Source: Druceiella hillmani (Eukaryota; Arthropoda; Insecta; Lepidoptera; Hepialidae). From it: DNA of 64,000 bases. Below the pieces are notes generated by a model, which made no database searches, was not told where the DNA came from, and was given only the letters and a program-made list of their open reading frames with translations. The position numbers and the translations under genes are program-made. Below are positions 14,577 through 28,014 of the stretch, in pieces; position 1 is the stretch's first letter, and every line of letters starts with the position of its first letter. The stretch covers positions 9,487,501 to 9,551,500 of the forward strand of contig JAYKKI010000009.1 in the NCBI GenBank assembly GCA_039881145.1, given 5' to 3'.

Positions 14577-14965
14577 TTTTTGACTGACCAGTGGATACTG
14601 TTTATTGATTCGTCGAAAATAAATTTGAAAGGGGTTTTATTACATAACGGAAATAAATTTCCATCTATACCTTTTGCACATGGAGTTCATGTTAAGGAAA
14701 CTTATGAAAACCTCAAAAATCTACTACAGAAATAACAGTAGACCGAATTCTTAATAGATATGTGTTGACTTAAAAGTTGTTGGAATATTACTGAACATTC
14801 AGGGCGGTTAGACAAAGTTTTGTTGTTTTGTTTGTGAGTGGGACAGCAGAGTTCGAGCCAAACTCTACATACAAAAAGAGTGGCCGAAATGAATTGACAT
14901 GTCAAGAAAGTGTGTACAATTTTAGTCTTGTTGAACAAGAGAATATTTTTTTGCCATCGTTTCCA
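14577..14965 (+). pseudogene. Arthropod dispersed repeat ORF, central fragment
   Basis: Three consecutive pieces in shifting frames: DQWILFIDSSKINLKGVLLH with SIPFAHGVHVKETYENLK (to a stop at 14733), then CEWDSRVRAKLYIQKEWPK, then LVEQENIFLP. These are recognisable in order from a large unclassified protein family that is scattered through arthropod genomes. Two frameshifts and stops show it is dead. The same family's C-terminal end occurs at 46836. Confidence 0.65.
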
Positions 14966-14998
14966 CTGGTTTTACAAAATAGATGACTAATGGATGAT

Positions 14999-15050
14999 CC
15001 AGCAATAGTCTGCTAGCATGTCTCCTGGCTTCCTAGCAGACTGTTGCTGG
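14999..15050. repeat. Stem-loop, 18-bp arms with one mismatch
   Basis: CCAGCAATAGTCTGCTAG (14999-15016) and CTAGCAGACTGTTGCTGG (15033-15050), 16-base loop. It lies just after the dead repeat ORF at 14577 and may be that element's terminal structure. Confidence 0.6.
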
Positions 15051-15360
15051 ACATATTTACATGATAATCAGAACTACCTTTATAATGGAAAAGACGATAC
15101 AAGATCGTGTAAATTAAGGGAAAGAGTAAAGTAATACTTATTAAATATTTTGTGATGTATTTTTATTTGTTTTTCTTATAATCTGGACCATATCGAATGT
15201 TTAGTTTTCATATTCAGATTGCATACTATCATATAATATAGTTTGGTTTCATACTAAAAAAAGTGTAAAAATTGTTGACTTGTGATATTTTTTACAAACA
15301 ATTTCACTGCCTACTTACGACTTATTTAATGTAAAATAAATATAAATCTACTTCTTTTTT

Positions 15361-16232
15361 CTGTCTTTACATGTCACGTATAAAAACAGAAAGCTAAAAC
15401 TACCATTTTGAAGATAAACATCTAGGCGGTAAATTGATGACCAGTTAAGAAATTTTAATAATTTATAATTTTACCAGTGGTCAAATCGGACAGGGACTAC
15501 TTCCTAACATAAAAAGCATAGAATTCCTTTTCATTTGGGTTTTATTTACTTATCACTTAATTATTCTTAATTATGTTGACTTTTTAAATTTTACGAAAAT
15601 ATGTAAAAATGTTACTTATTATATAAGTCGATAGGCTATTAACTCATACGAAAAAATTATGATACCCAGAGTTCCAACTTTCTGTATGTTCTCCTTCTTA
15701 GTGGAATAAAAAAGTCTTGTTTTTAAAGAAAGAAAATATGGCAAGATTTACGTCCAGAACTTTTAAAAAGATATAGCACTTAGGGGTTTATGTGTATAAA
15801 TATGAATATATAATAATATTAGAATTATACATTTGAGACGATTTGACCATTTGTCAAAAATGTCAAAAAAATTATCTCAAGTGATATTTTGTGTGAAAAT
15901 ATGGAAATATTAAAACTTAATTTACTGCGGGTAAAATTGTAACATACCGGTTGCAAAAATAAATAATTATTATGAAATTAAATTCTGTTGGCAAGGAATG
16001 CTCTATACAGCCATATCCGGTTAGCGGACAACTTCTACGTGACGAAATATATTTTCGTCACGTAAACATTTTAATAACTTTGTTAATTTGATCATTTTTA
16101 ATAATTTTCTTTTACGACAGATATTTTGAGGTAAAAAAAGTGATGTTTTAGTGCGTGAAAATGTTTTCATGTTGTATTAAAGTTAATAAAGTTTAGACAT
16201 TAATATTTGAAATAATGCTCTTCGATATGAAC
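15361..16232 (+). repeat. Left arm of a 3.8-kb imperfect inverted repeat
   Basis: Pairs in inverse orientation with 17453-19198, with moderate divergence and small gaps. It lacks about 870 bp that the right arm has between about 17655 and 18520. It contains the hairpin ACGTGACGAAA..TTTCGTCACGT (16036-16064 region). Confidence 0.75.
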
Positions 16233-16300
16233 GTATACACACACATACACACACGCGTTCACACACACATACAAACACACAGGACCTCGCGCGCGTATAT
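16232..16300. repeat. CA-rich microsatellite
   Basis: Imperfect CACACA run ending in a short CGCGCG stretch. Lies at the start of the spacer of the large inverted repeat. Confidence 0.75.
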
Positions 16301-17452
16301 GTTAAAATTTTACGATTATAACACTGAACATTCTTGGACGTAGCCGTTTGTAATAAAATTAACAAATATATTTACGAAATTGGGAAAATCTAATGATTTG
16401 GCTATCTTTTGAGCTACGTTTCTTAAGTTTATCATTTGCTTTTACAAATTGGTGGCAGATTGGAAATTATGTGCATCACGTCAAGATGAATCTAATACGC
16501 GACAAAATTGATTTGATAATTTTTTTGACTTTGCTTGTGGTCTCAAAACAAATTAACGATTGACTTAGATAGATAAAGATAAAACCAATGTTGTGTGTTT
16601 AGTTAAAGGTTGACAAAAAAGTAACCTATTAGTAGATTCAGGTGAGTTGAGGGATGAGTCAGACTTTACTGTCCATCACGGTGAAAAGTAGTTTATAATT
16701 GACAGATATTTCAATTGCATCATTAATACACTTTGGCAATATCAAGTTATTTAATTCCTTTAAAATTTTACTTGTTTTCCTTTTTTTTTTTGGAGAATAT
16801 ACATTTAATTGGACGACAATGCATAGTGTAATGTGATTGATGTTTAAGGATATTTGATTATATTTATTGTTAAATTTTATACATAATAAATTATATTCAA
16901 AGTTTGATGTCAATTGTTCGGTATTATTATTTAAATAAAAAAATATTTCAGCTTCCAATAAATAAATTGGATTTAACTTCTGACTTGTACTATCGAAAAA
17001 CGATTTTAATTAAAGTTATGTTACATACTATTTGTGATGTGTTCAAAAATTACGCAGAAAATATGGTAATTTTATTTTCGCGTACAACAATTTGCCATAG
17101 TAAGTAAAGTAGTTTAGAGGCAATGAAATAAAGGATAACCTTATTATTTTACAGTAATATTAAACTAAAGCGCTAAACCAACTCCTTAGAATAAATATTT
17201 AATCATGAGATGAATTTTCGAATAATCGTTATCAACCAACCAGAACAAGCAGTTTACGTATTTTGACTGCTTCTCATTTGTATACTTCCGAATAGATTGT
17301 GTTTCTGATTTCTTCTTATACGTAGAATTATTTGTCATAGTTAATATCAGCTATATACCATCAAATTATGTCAAAAAGGAGCACAAAGTATAACTTAAAT
17401 AGAGAAATTAGGATTTCTTGAGTATTTACTAAAATTTTAGAACAAAATACGT

Positions 17453-19198
17453 GTTCATATTGAAGAGCATTATTTAAAATATTAATGTCTAAAAGTTTAA
17501 TACAACATGAAAACTTTTTCACCCACCAAAACATCACTTTTTTTAACTCAAAATATTTGTCGTAAAATAAAATTATTAAAAATGATCAAATTAATAAAAT
17601 TATTAAAATTTTCACGTGACGAAAATATATTTCGTCACATGATGAAATGATAATAATCAAATTTTATTTTTCTTCAGAATAAAAATTCATTATCGTATTT
17701 AAAATGATGAGGTTATATCACTAATGTACAAGTTTACATCCCACGTGGCAAATATTTTTTGTTAAATGTTACATCAAAAATTTCAGCTTTCCAGAGGAAT
17801 TACCGAATGTACATTGAGCAAATTTTTCTTTGGAAAACTATGAAGTCTTCTCGGAAAGTGACGAAATTTAAAATTGTTGTGCTTAAAGTGTGACCATATA
17901 TTTTTAATACTATAGAAAATAGAGCGAGTGCACAGGCCATAAAATGATCTTAGTACATGTGAAACTGACAATTTTCTTTAACTTTATTATCTTTATACAT
18001 TAATTAGGTGCACATTTTATTGCACCCTATCGTAACGTTAAAACATGGGCACACTAACTATCGTAGTAAATAGGTATAACTATAAAATATGCAGAAAAGG
18101 AATTTTAGTAATTTCTACATTATGCTGGGATACCCACAGTTAACATTGATTAAATCGCTTAACCAAGACATTCCACACCATCATATTTAAACAATAAAAC
18201 CTTTAATTTAATTTAACGGAAGCCTAGTAAAAAATGACGATAGAAATAAAGTTTTGACACTAAATTTACTAAAAAAACTCTATATTCGTCAAAAGTCGAA
18301 ATAAACAATGCAAAACTTGTTTTCGCGCAGTTTAAAAAATGGAAAAAATCATGTATAACTTACATTCTATTATTTGCAAATATTTGTGTACAAACACCAT
18401 AATACTATAATTCACCTCATTCCGGGTACAACAATATATTCGCACGTGAAGGGTGATGCTGGAGGGTGCTATAAGGGCTGCAGCTTTCATATTTAAATTC
18501 AAGCTGATAATGCAATATTTCGTAGAAGCTGTCTGCTATGGCTGTATAGAGCACTTCTTGCCAACAGAATTTAATTTCATAATAATTATTTATTTTTGCA
18601 ACCAGTACGTAAAAATTTTACCCGCAGTAAATTAAGTTTTAATATTTCCATATTTTCGCACAAAATATAATTTATGATTACATTATCACTTGAGATAATT
18701 TTTTTGACATTTTTAACGAATAGTCAAATCGTCTCAAATGTATAATTCTAATATAATTATATATTCATGTTTATACACATAAATCCCTAAATGCTAAATC
18801 CTTTTCAAAGTGCTGGTTGTAGATCTTGCCATATTTTCTTTCTTTAAAAACGAGACTTCTTTATTCCACTAAGAAGAACATACAGAAAGTTGGGTACCAT
18901 AATTTTTTCTTATGAGTTAATAGCCTATCGACATACATAACAGGTAACATTTTTACATATTTTTGTAAATTTGAAATAGTCAGCATAATTCATAATAATT
19001 AAGTGATAAGTAAACAAAACCCAAATAAAAAACAATTCTATGCTTTTTATGTTATGAAGTAGTCCCTGTCCGATTTGACCACTGGTAAAATTATCAATAA
19101 TTAAAATTTCTTAGCTGCTAATCAATTTACTGCCTACATATTTATCTTAAAAATGGTAGTTTTAACTTTTTGTTTTTATACGTGACATGTAAAGACAG
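17453..19198 (-). repeat. Right arm of a 3.8-kb imperfect inverted repeat
   Basis: Inverse complement of 15361-16232 in two blocks (17453-17650 and about 18520-19198), with about 870 bp of extra sequence between them. The two arms look like inverted copies of one repeat. No transposase is recognised in the arms or in the 1.2-kb spacer (16233-17452). Confidence 0.75.
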
Positions 19199-19756
19199 AA
19201 ACGATAACGATAGTAAGACCTTTACACCTTTTATCCATGATTGCAAATTTACAGAAAATCAGTTTTAAAGGTGCCCAATAATAAAATGTCAAAAGCGATC
19301 TTGGCTAGGATTAATATTAACCTTTTAAATTGAACGATGGGTACTCGAATAATTATCAGAGTACTGATTATTATAATAATATCAATTTCTCTTCATCAGA
19401 GTTTAAGGGCCAGAGTACTATCAGGTACGTTTGCCTACGTGCGTGCATGCTTGCCTGCGTGACCGATATGCACACGTGCGCAAGCAAACACGTGCGTATG
19501 CTGTTAAGTAAGAGTGCACATGTGCATTCATCATTCACACAAACACACACACAACTCATTAAATGAAAATATTCTCGTCATAAGACATCAATTTGTGTGG
19601 CTCAGTCCTGCGATTCTAAGCTCAGAAGTAGTAACTAACCCGTTGAAAATATAGTTAATAATTTTGAAGGTAAATAAAAATTATATAAAAATAACGAATA
19701 AAATAATATGCAGTACCGGATCTTTTATTTTTCTAATAAAACCTAAGCGTCTACAT

Positions 19757-19790
19757 ACGCGCGCGCGCGCGTCTGTGTGTGTGTGTAATG
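19757..19790. repeat. CG/TG microsatellite
   Basis: CGCGCGCG directly followed by TGTGTGTG. A looser GT/CA-rich region lies at 19425-19560. Confidence 0.75.
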
Positions 19791-20257
19791 GCGCATACCA
19801 ATCGATAATGACCTTAGCTCGCGTAGTGGTGAATTAAATTGGTCAATCATTCTAAAATTAGAATAAATAGTTGTAAAGAATAGTACAAATATTGGGTGAG
19901 TTTTGAAGTAAAACTTATCACCAGATTATTTAAACATACTTGTTACGTTTTTACACAAAAGCATTGCTCTTTAATATTAATAGCTAAATGAGATTAGGTG
20001 CTGTATGTAGCATAACATATACAATTATTAATTAATACGACAAATTTTCGTACATATCCATTACAATTGGAAAAGCTAGACAAATATGATCGATAGTATC
20101 TGCGGAGCAAAATGCTTAATTTTAATTGCATTTAATCTGTTGTGTGTACATAGGTGAGGTAATTTGGAATGCACTCGGGTAAGACATTATTCACAAGGTC
20201 ACATCAGTTTATTATATTAAGAAGAATAAAAAATTAATTTCAAATATAAAGGAAAAG

Positions 20258-20259
<2 letters not shown>

Positions 20260-20333
<74 letters not shown>
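20260..20333. repeat. TA microsatellite
   Basis: About 36 uninterrupted TA units. Confidence 0.95.
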
Positions 20334-20338
<5 letters not shown>

Positions 20339-20984
20339 AAAGTAATAAAAGAAGGTTTGGAAAAATAAAAACAATAATTTTCTTTAAAAACCTTCCTCTT
20401 CATTACAAGGCGGAAAAAGTTTACTCTTGAACCTAGGTCTCTTCAGTAAAATGCAATAAAAAGTATATTCACCCGACGCTTGCAACCGGGGGGGCCGTTT
20501 CACTCTGCGTCTTCCTCTACGTGATCGCTACTTGAGAAACTTTCTTTTGAACGCTATACTGCTTTCCCATTGCCACTTCAGCTCGCCAGTCCTACGATTT
20601 ACATTGATCTTAGTTCTCCTATGTATTTCTCCATCACGGATCATATTTTATAGAGAAACATGGAGAGAAACATGGAGAAACATAGAGAACAAACCCTATC
20701 CATCGCTGAAGGACCTGAAGCCGATTGAAACGATTCACGTCTTACTTTCTTGTCTCATTACTGATAAATTCTCCGATTAATCTCTTTTTCGAATTTGGAT
20801 TTGCCTGAAAGAGCAGTACCTTCTAGGCGTACATAGTCATCAAGAACTGTTAAACAGTTATATTTTTTTAATTAAATAATTTTTTTGTAATTTTTTTATT
20901 TTATTTGTTATATTACTTAAATATATTTAATCGCACTAGCATCATAAATTTTTAATAATATCTATAAACAGGTAACTACTTATA

Positions 20985-21037
20985 TGTTTATTTTTAATTT
21001 CCCATCTAAAAATTATACAGGGAATTAAAAATAAACA
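20985..21037. repeat. Stem-loop with flanking direct repeat
   Basis: TGTTTATTTTTAATTTCCC and GGGAATTAAAAATAAACA pair around a 15-base loop. GTAACTACT lies on both sides (20972 and 21039), like a short duplication of an insertion site. Confidence 0.5.
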
Positions 21038-22340
21038 AGTAACTACTATTATTCGATACCCTTTATCGATTATTTTTGGGAAAAAAATTATTCCGAAAAT
21101 AATTATTACGGCAATGTTTACACGAGGAGACAAATTATCTAAAAATGAGTTCATTTTTGAATATTTTTAGCATATATTTGATAACAGTCATTATAATCGG
21201 ATTTTCATACAAAATAAAAAGAAATTTGATAATTTTGAAAATTATTTGTATGTTTTTGTGTGCAATATCGTACAGCAGTAATAAAGAGAATAGTATTTAT
21301 ACATGTATTCATCAAAAAGAAATCACAGTTCGACGCTACTGTCATCTATGTCGAACATTTGAATATCACGAAAAAATTAAGAATGCTTATCTTTTATTAC
21401 TAGATTAAAAACGAGAGTAGCAATATTGACGGATTACGGAAACTTCATTATATGATGTTTCCTTTATGTTACAGTTAGAGGAAAAATGCTTGTTTTATGT
21501 TACAGAAAACGAAGAGTTAAATAGTCAGAAAACAATATTTAGTTTTTAATGCAGACATTTAAATGAATATTTTTCCAAACGTTGGGAAAATTTCTTCGTG
21601 TCACAAAATAAATTTAGATATAGTCTAACACAACATCGTTTTTCACACACCAGTGTTAATCTTGGCTGGGTTTTATAAAGCACCGTGTTCACTTACACAT
21701 ACAAGTGTTGTTATTCATATCATATTACATAGTTACTCGCACAATTATTGATTGTATCTGTTCTTGACCAAACATTTATATATCGTATTTGGTATTTGTT
21801 TTACTGTTCGCCATTTCATATATTTTTGTAGCTACATCATTGCTAACACTTAAACATAAATTTATTTAATTGATTTAATAACTAATCTATTTCTAATATA
21901 GGTTATAAAGACATGTATTATGATAACAAATATTATTTTAAAATTTAGTCTAAGACACCATCGTGAAAAGAAGGTAATATGGGGATAATTACAAGTATAA
22001 TATTCATAAATGTAATAAATTTATGTTTTCTCCTTTTTACTTAAAACTTGTCTGAAAAGGCATTTTAAGGAAAAGTAGGTAACATTTTTCTTTTCTTTTT
22101 CTGTTGGTATTTTTAGACGTTTGATATTTAGAATCGGGTTTTGAGTGAAGACTTAAGATACTGTTGCGTTCAAATTTAGTTTTTGTTTATTGTTATGTTA
22201 TTTTTTGATTGAAAAATGATTGTATATTTTAATGATTTTTTTATTAATTTGCTTAAGGATTTTTGATGGAATCATCACTACTGGATACATGCTTCTTCAA
22301 TTCACGATTAAGCCCACAATTTTCACTCTGAACTGGTGGG

Positions 22341-22474
22341 TTAGGTTCATCACCGATCAGTGGTATATTATACACATCACTATAGGCTAGCTTGACAAGC
22401 GGCCGGCTTAGGTTCATCACTGATTAGTGGTATATTACACACATCACTATAGGCTCGCTTGACAAGCGACCGGC
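22341..22474 (+). repeat. 67-bp tandem duplication
   Basis: Two adjacent 67-bp units starting TTAGGTTCATCAC, each with CATCACTATAGGCT, the palindrome GCTTGACAAGC and CCGGC. Five or six substitutions separate them. The units are more G+C-rich than their surroundings. Confidence 0.75.
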
Positions 22475-23208
22475 TGGGAACCAAATAAGTAGGAAATACG
22501 TACTCTAGAAAACCAGGGCTATTTTAAAAGTTATTTTCGATATATACGTTCCCAACTGATATTATAAAGGTGAAAGTCTTTTCATAGCGTTATCTTATAA
22601 CTCTCCAATCAAGAAAAATGAATGTATAGCACTTTCCATATCCATTCAAAAACCAACAATGTTTTACTCTCCGTTAGAGATAGTTGGATTGAGAGAGTCA
22701 CTTACACCAAAGACAAAAAGAACTAAGTTCAATAGTTTTCAGTAGTTGTGAAACTTATGTTAAAAAATATATAGATACAAACGACTTACGAAAATAACGC
22801 CTTGTTATGGATAAATATACTAATAGTTAAGTTAGGTATATACTATTTTTTTTTTCAAATATAAATATTTATATTTAAAACTAGGAATTAACAATACTCA
22901 GTATCTCCGTAACACAAGAACATCATAGTAATGATCCATATTTATTATCATTAACGCTTCTAAGAAACACTTATGAAGTTGTTTCTGTAAAAAAGGTTAT
23001 TTGAACTTTTGTTTAAAATAATCTCAAAAATGAAGATCGAAATGTGATGGGTAGAATTCCTGAATTTGTCCTGGTACTGTTCATGTTTATTGTAGAATCG
23101 TTCAGTTAACCAAACAGTTGTAAAAAATAATAGATCATTAATGTTTCGGATAGGCTTTGATGTTCTGTACCTCTATGCTTCCAGTTTACCCTATAATTTA
23201 TGATGGCC

Positions 23209-23255
<47 letters not shown>

Positions 23256-26200
23256 GTGTGTGTGTGTGTATATATTTTTTTAATGTATACCTTTCTTTCT
23301 AGCTGATTTTACTCCAGAACTACTACATATCACTGCTGTTAGCTACTTTTTATTAACGACTTATTCATTTCTTTAGGGGGGAGCAATCTTAGTTGAATAA
23401 CAATATTATAATCAGGAAAAAAAATATTACATTTTGAAGAATTGTTTTTATATTCTTTTGGTAATTAGCTTTTACCAATTTCAATGTATTTAATATATCA
23501 ACATTTTATTGCTATCATTTAGAATAAAATTTAAATGGATCGCAATATATTTAAATCAAAACAACGATATATAACCAATATATAACCAAAGACAAAGTCA
23601 CCATTATGAACTTCGACCACATGACGAAAAGAGTAAACGAATTTGCCTCTCCCCCTTTCACTTCACAATCGTAATAATGATACTCGTAAGAATGCATTTA
23701 GAATTGTAGATTTATACCACGATTTTACGATAATAGCTTTGGAAAGTTTCTTTTTAATGTAAAAATTTCTAGTAAATTTTCATATTTGGCTTGGTCGAAT
23801 ATAACTCTCTGGATCTTCTTATTAATCCAATTTAATAAAAGGCTACTGTTATTAGTAGTCAGAAATATCTCTCAAAATACGCATACTTGATTTGTGACAG
23901 ATGTTTATTAACGGTTACGTTACAGTTTTCTCTGCGCCTATCAACCGCTTTCAACATTTTCCTTGAAATGAAAGCACATATTTGTCAAATTACGCTCGAG
24001 CCTGTTCTTGATTATAGCTATGAGGATAAGCGACGTGTTATTCTGATCTAAATTGACATTTGTTCTGTGTATTCTTTTCTTTCATCAACCAAACACGCTT
24101 TGTCATCAATATGGGTGGTTTGGAGAAATTGGTTATCAAGGAATTCTTATTATTCGAGGTGATAAACACGAAATTCACCAAAAGAATTGTGGGGAATATC
24201 AGAACTTATATGACGACTAAAGGAACCACGAAAATGTTATTAAGATTTCATACCAATGTTTTTAAATTCTTTTGATTATATCTGAATAGAATAAGACAAG
24301 ATTAAAAGAGAAATCAATACAATAATTGAAAAGATTTTATTCATCACATTAATTAAAAAGTTCATGTCTATTTAGTGACAAGGATATATGGTACACAGCT
24401 ACTGAAGAAATATCAAAACAACCATTAAGTACCTATTGACGTAATCATTTACTAATGTATTTAATGTATTGATTTTTCCTATTTATTTTTATATTATTTG
24501 ATAATTATACAAAATTATTTTCTGTTTTAATCAGTATCACTACGACATTACATGTAATAATAATAAAAAAAATAATTACAATTTATTAATTGTCTTAATT
24601 TATTGGTATTTTAAATAACAAGAGAGTATAATTTGCAGTCTCATTAAAATAATTTTTAAAGAAAACCAAAATCATTAGCGTAATTACAGAGCATCTATGT
24701 TTTGGAAACATCTTAATGGCTATAATAATCTCGACTATTTTATCGTAATTCGCAGTAATTATATTCGTAATATTCACATTGAAGATTTTTGTTAATTTGA
24801 AGATTATCTGATTGTAATTCCATTCGTGTAATAGTAAAATAATAGTATTTTCTAGTTTTTCCACTTCGTCTAATATTACCTGACCAATTTTTTCTGAAAT
24901 TTATGAATTTTTCAAAATTTGTTCACCAGCGGGATCAATACTTGAAGAAAATAATCATCAGCACATTTCATCCTTTCATTTTTCAATTTTTAATTTTTTC
25001 AAGTTATAATCATAACTTTTTGTTTTTTATTTCTATAACATCTTCACAAAAACGTTAACACGCTTTTATATGTTTACTGCCGCCAGCAGGTGCTCCAGTT
25101 ATTTTCATAAAGATTTCTTGATATTTCCGGAACAGTTTCTTCGAACAGAACTTCGTTATTTAATCACAAAGCCACGTAGATTCAAAATCTTCATGAACGT
25201 CTTTATTGTTGTCAGATTTAACCTGTGAAGTTTTTACTTGTTTTCTAAAGCGGTCTTTGAGATTCTGACATTTTTTTAGTATAGCCACTGAAAATAATAT
25301 AATGAACTCTTTTCTTTCCTATGACTTATACTTAAAATCAAATTAAAGAACATTCGCAGTGAGATCAGAATAATAAGGTACACTATATTTATTAATGCAG
25401 TGACATATTCTTAAATATAAATAGCAAATGAAAGTTCACTGACTCTATCTGCCTTTAAATGAATTACCACCTCAGTTTGAAACCTGCGTACGTCTAATAT
25501 TATATAGAAAGGTTCACAAACTTGTTTTTATATCTTCGTTTCTCTTTAAGGAAAATTACGTTGATAAATATCTTCAAATAAAGACTTCAAATAAATTTCC
25601 TGGTGCACTTACGTGACAGATTTACTTACGTCATTTTTTTATCTCTTGTAACAATCACTTATAACAAGCTCTATCGCTATTCAACTTAAGGAATTAGGTT
25701 TTTGTACATTAATTTTAACCTTAATTTCTTTCCACAACAGGTTGATACTAGTTTTTAATTGAGAATTTGAATATGTACATTTTATTAATAACATAACGAT
25801 ATATTTTGTTTCGTATCAAGTATATAGCTAAATTATATTTTAGCTTTTGGACATCGTTTGGCCCCTGTTGATTTTTCTTAAGAAGACCAAATTTATTCGC
25901 TGATTTTGACTCTTTATACACCAAGGTAATAGATATAATATATATGTTGAGGTGTCTATTGTCGCGCAATAATAATGTATTTTATTATTGAGTTAAAATA
26001 CATCTTCTTCCAACAGGATAATTCCTGCATTTCTCTAGTTGTAAAGAAGGTTATGTACTAATACGAAACGTGAACGACATCACTATCAAATTTCACGAAA
26101 ATATGCCCCAAGGACACGCATTATTGGGTAATATCCATCAAGATACGCCTTTATTGATATTATTTTTCAGGAGAGCGAATTCATTTCCAAAAGCTGGTGT

Positions 26201-27851
26201 GAAAATTAATCTTTGAAGTGGAAACGTTTCAATGTTGGTCAGTTTGAAAACGCACACCTTTTGTGTTAATTCGTCATCCGGGTTATCCGCATTTGTAATA
26301 ATAAATAAATATAAATTTTGATAATAAATTTCAAAATAACTTCAGTGAAAAATAAATAAATTACTTCTTTTTGTGGCATTTAGTACTAGCAATGTCTTCT
26401 ATCAGAGCCTTATTTCATTCTTACGTTACATACTACAGAATTATATTACATACTACCGGAAAATATAATCTCACAATGATTTGCAAAAATAGTCCGAACT
26501 AAAACCTTGAGTAAGATAATAAAACTTTACCATAATGTGCAAAAAGTGCACAATAAAAATTAACAGGAAGTAATGAATAAAAAGTAAACATAAAACAAAA
26601 AGTATCCGCGTACAAAAAATTTACTTGTCAAGCACAAAAATATTTTATATCTTAAATTGAAGTTTAAGCAAAATCACTTTAACAGTTTCGACAATTTTAT
26701 CAGTTTTAAACTCGCACGCTTGGTTTTATAGTCAGAGTGTTAATAATTGAATTTTGTGTTCCTTAAGAAAAAGTATAAAAAATACATCAAATTTTAATAC
26801 GTGTCTTGTAAGCTTTATAATAATGAAAACATATTTTAATTTAATTTAATAATTTTACGTGAGACTCGAACAGAGAGACTATCTTATAAGCCGAAGGGAA
26901 ACATATTAACAAAATGTCCCACAGGAAATATTTGTATACCTATGTGTTCGAGTTTTGTAATAGAATGGGTATATTTTAAACATTAATAAAAAAAAATTTA
27001 ATGTTTGCACTATTTTTCAAGTTACGTGATTTGGTAATACAAATTTAAGGAAAGTTATAGTCTTCTGTAAATACACAATTCTTGCTTGTTACCACCACCC
27101 GTTACGAAACACTAATTAAGTAATTAGTTTACGAATATTAATAAGGGATATCAAGAACAAATTTAACAAAATATAAGAATCATTCCATTTAATGAATCAC
27201 ATTTTAAAGAATTAAATAAATAGTCAATTTTATATATCATATTTTTTAATATTTTCACAACGTAAATTACGAGACGTAACTATTTTAATAATAAAATAGA
27301 CAGCAAAATTCAAATAGCAACACGAAAAGAATGAATATATCATTCCTTTCGTGTTTTTATTTTATTGGGAAACTAATCGTGTACAGAAATATTTCAAGGA
27401 TTTGATGTTTTATTACGTGCAGTACAAATAACATCATCGACGACACGAGTTTCTCATGGTCATGAACAAATTACTGAATATAATAATAATTTTGCCGTTG
27501 TTATTTTTCTGTACATCATTTCCAGAGTTGGTAAAATTAGTTTTATTTTATTCCATAAATATACAATAAGCATATTCCATCTAGAACTTGTTGTCAATAT
27601 GAGGATACAAAAGCCGTCGAATTAAGTTTTTCCTCTTGAAATTTTTACCAATGTTATTTTCATTATCTTTTTGAATATTCAATGTGAATTTCAAAAAAAT
27701 TATTTTAAAAACCCATAACTCTTTTTCAGTATTTTCAAAAGATTTTGTTACATTTTAATTAGTAGAGTCAATTTAAATACTTGTTATGATTTATGGAAAA
27801 GTAAATCGGTATATGTTGCATTTAAACGTATATATCATGATCGTATTTCAG
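22475..27851. other. Region upstream of gene A, no gene recognised
   Basis: Only a TA/GT microsatellite at 23211 is clear. A non-coding first exon and promoter of gene A are expected here but could not be located. Confidence 0.45.
23211..23275. repeat. TA then GT microsatellite
   Basis: TA run followed by CGTGTGTGTGTG and a short TA tail. Confidence 0.9.
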
Positions 27852-28014
27852 ATGTCATCATTGGTTGAACCAAATGATTTCCTTCTAGTGAAGAAGGAGG
27901 ACTACGAATTGGTTATAGCTAAGTACAATATGACGGACAAAATGGTGCGAGAAAGTATAGAGAGCATCAATCAGTGGTACAAGATGCAGCCTCATCTTCC
28001 TGATGGTGGCATTT
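27852..28014 (+). CDS. Gene A exon 1 (initiator exon)
   Basis: Encodes 54 residues starting [10 protein letters not shown] and ending in HLPDGGI, plus one base of the next codon. Donor is GTAAGT at 28015. The ATG directly follows a pyrimidine-rich tract ending in CAG, so it appears to be the first bases of an exon and a 5' UTR exon should lie upstream. An in-frame ATG exists at 27786, but the paralogue's frame is closed there, which argues against using it. Confidence 0.85.

Larger units (their letters stand above)
19199..22340. other. No gene recognised
   Basis: Holds microsatellites, a stem-loop (20985) and an 87-codon open frame at 21145-21408 (+) with hydrophobic start and two cysteine pairs (YCHLC) but no known family. 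Confidence 0.45.

Noticed and set aside
27786..27851. In-frame ATG upstream of the chosen gene A start
   Set aside because: The extra residues have no match in gene B, where a stop directly precedes the ATG, and an acceptor-like CAG lies at the boundary.
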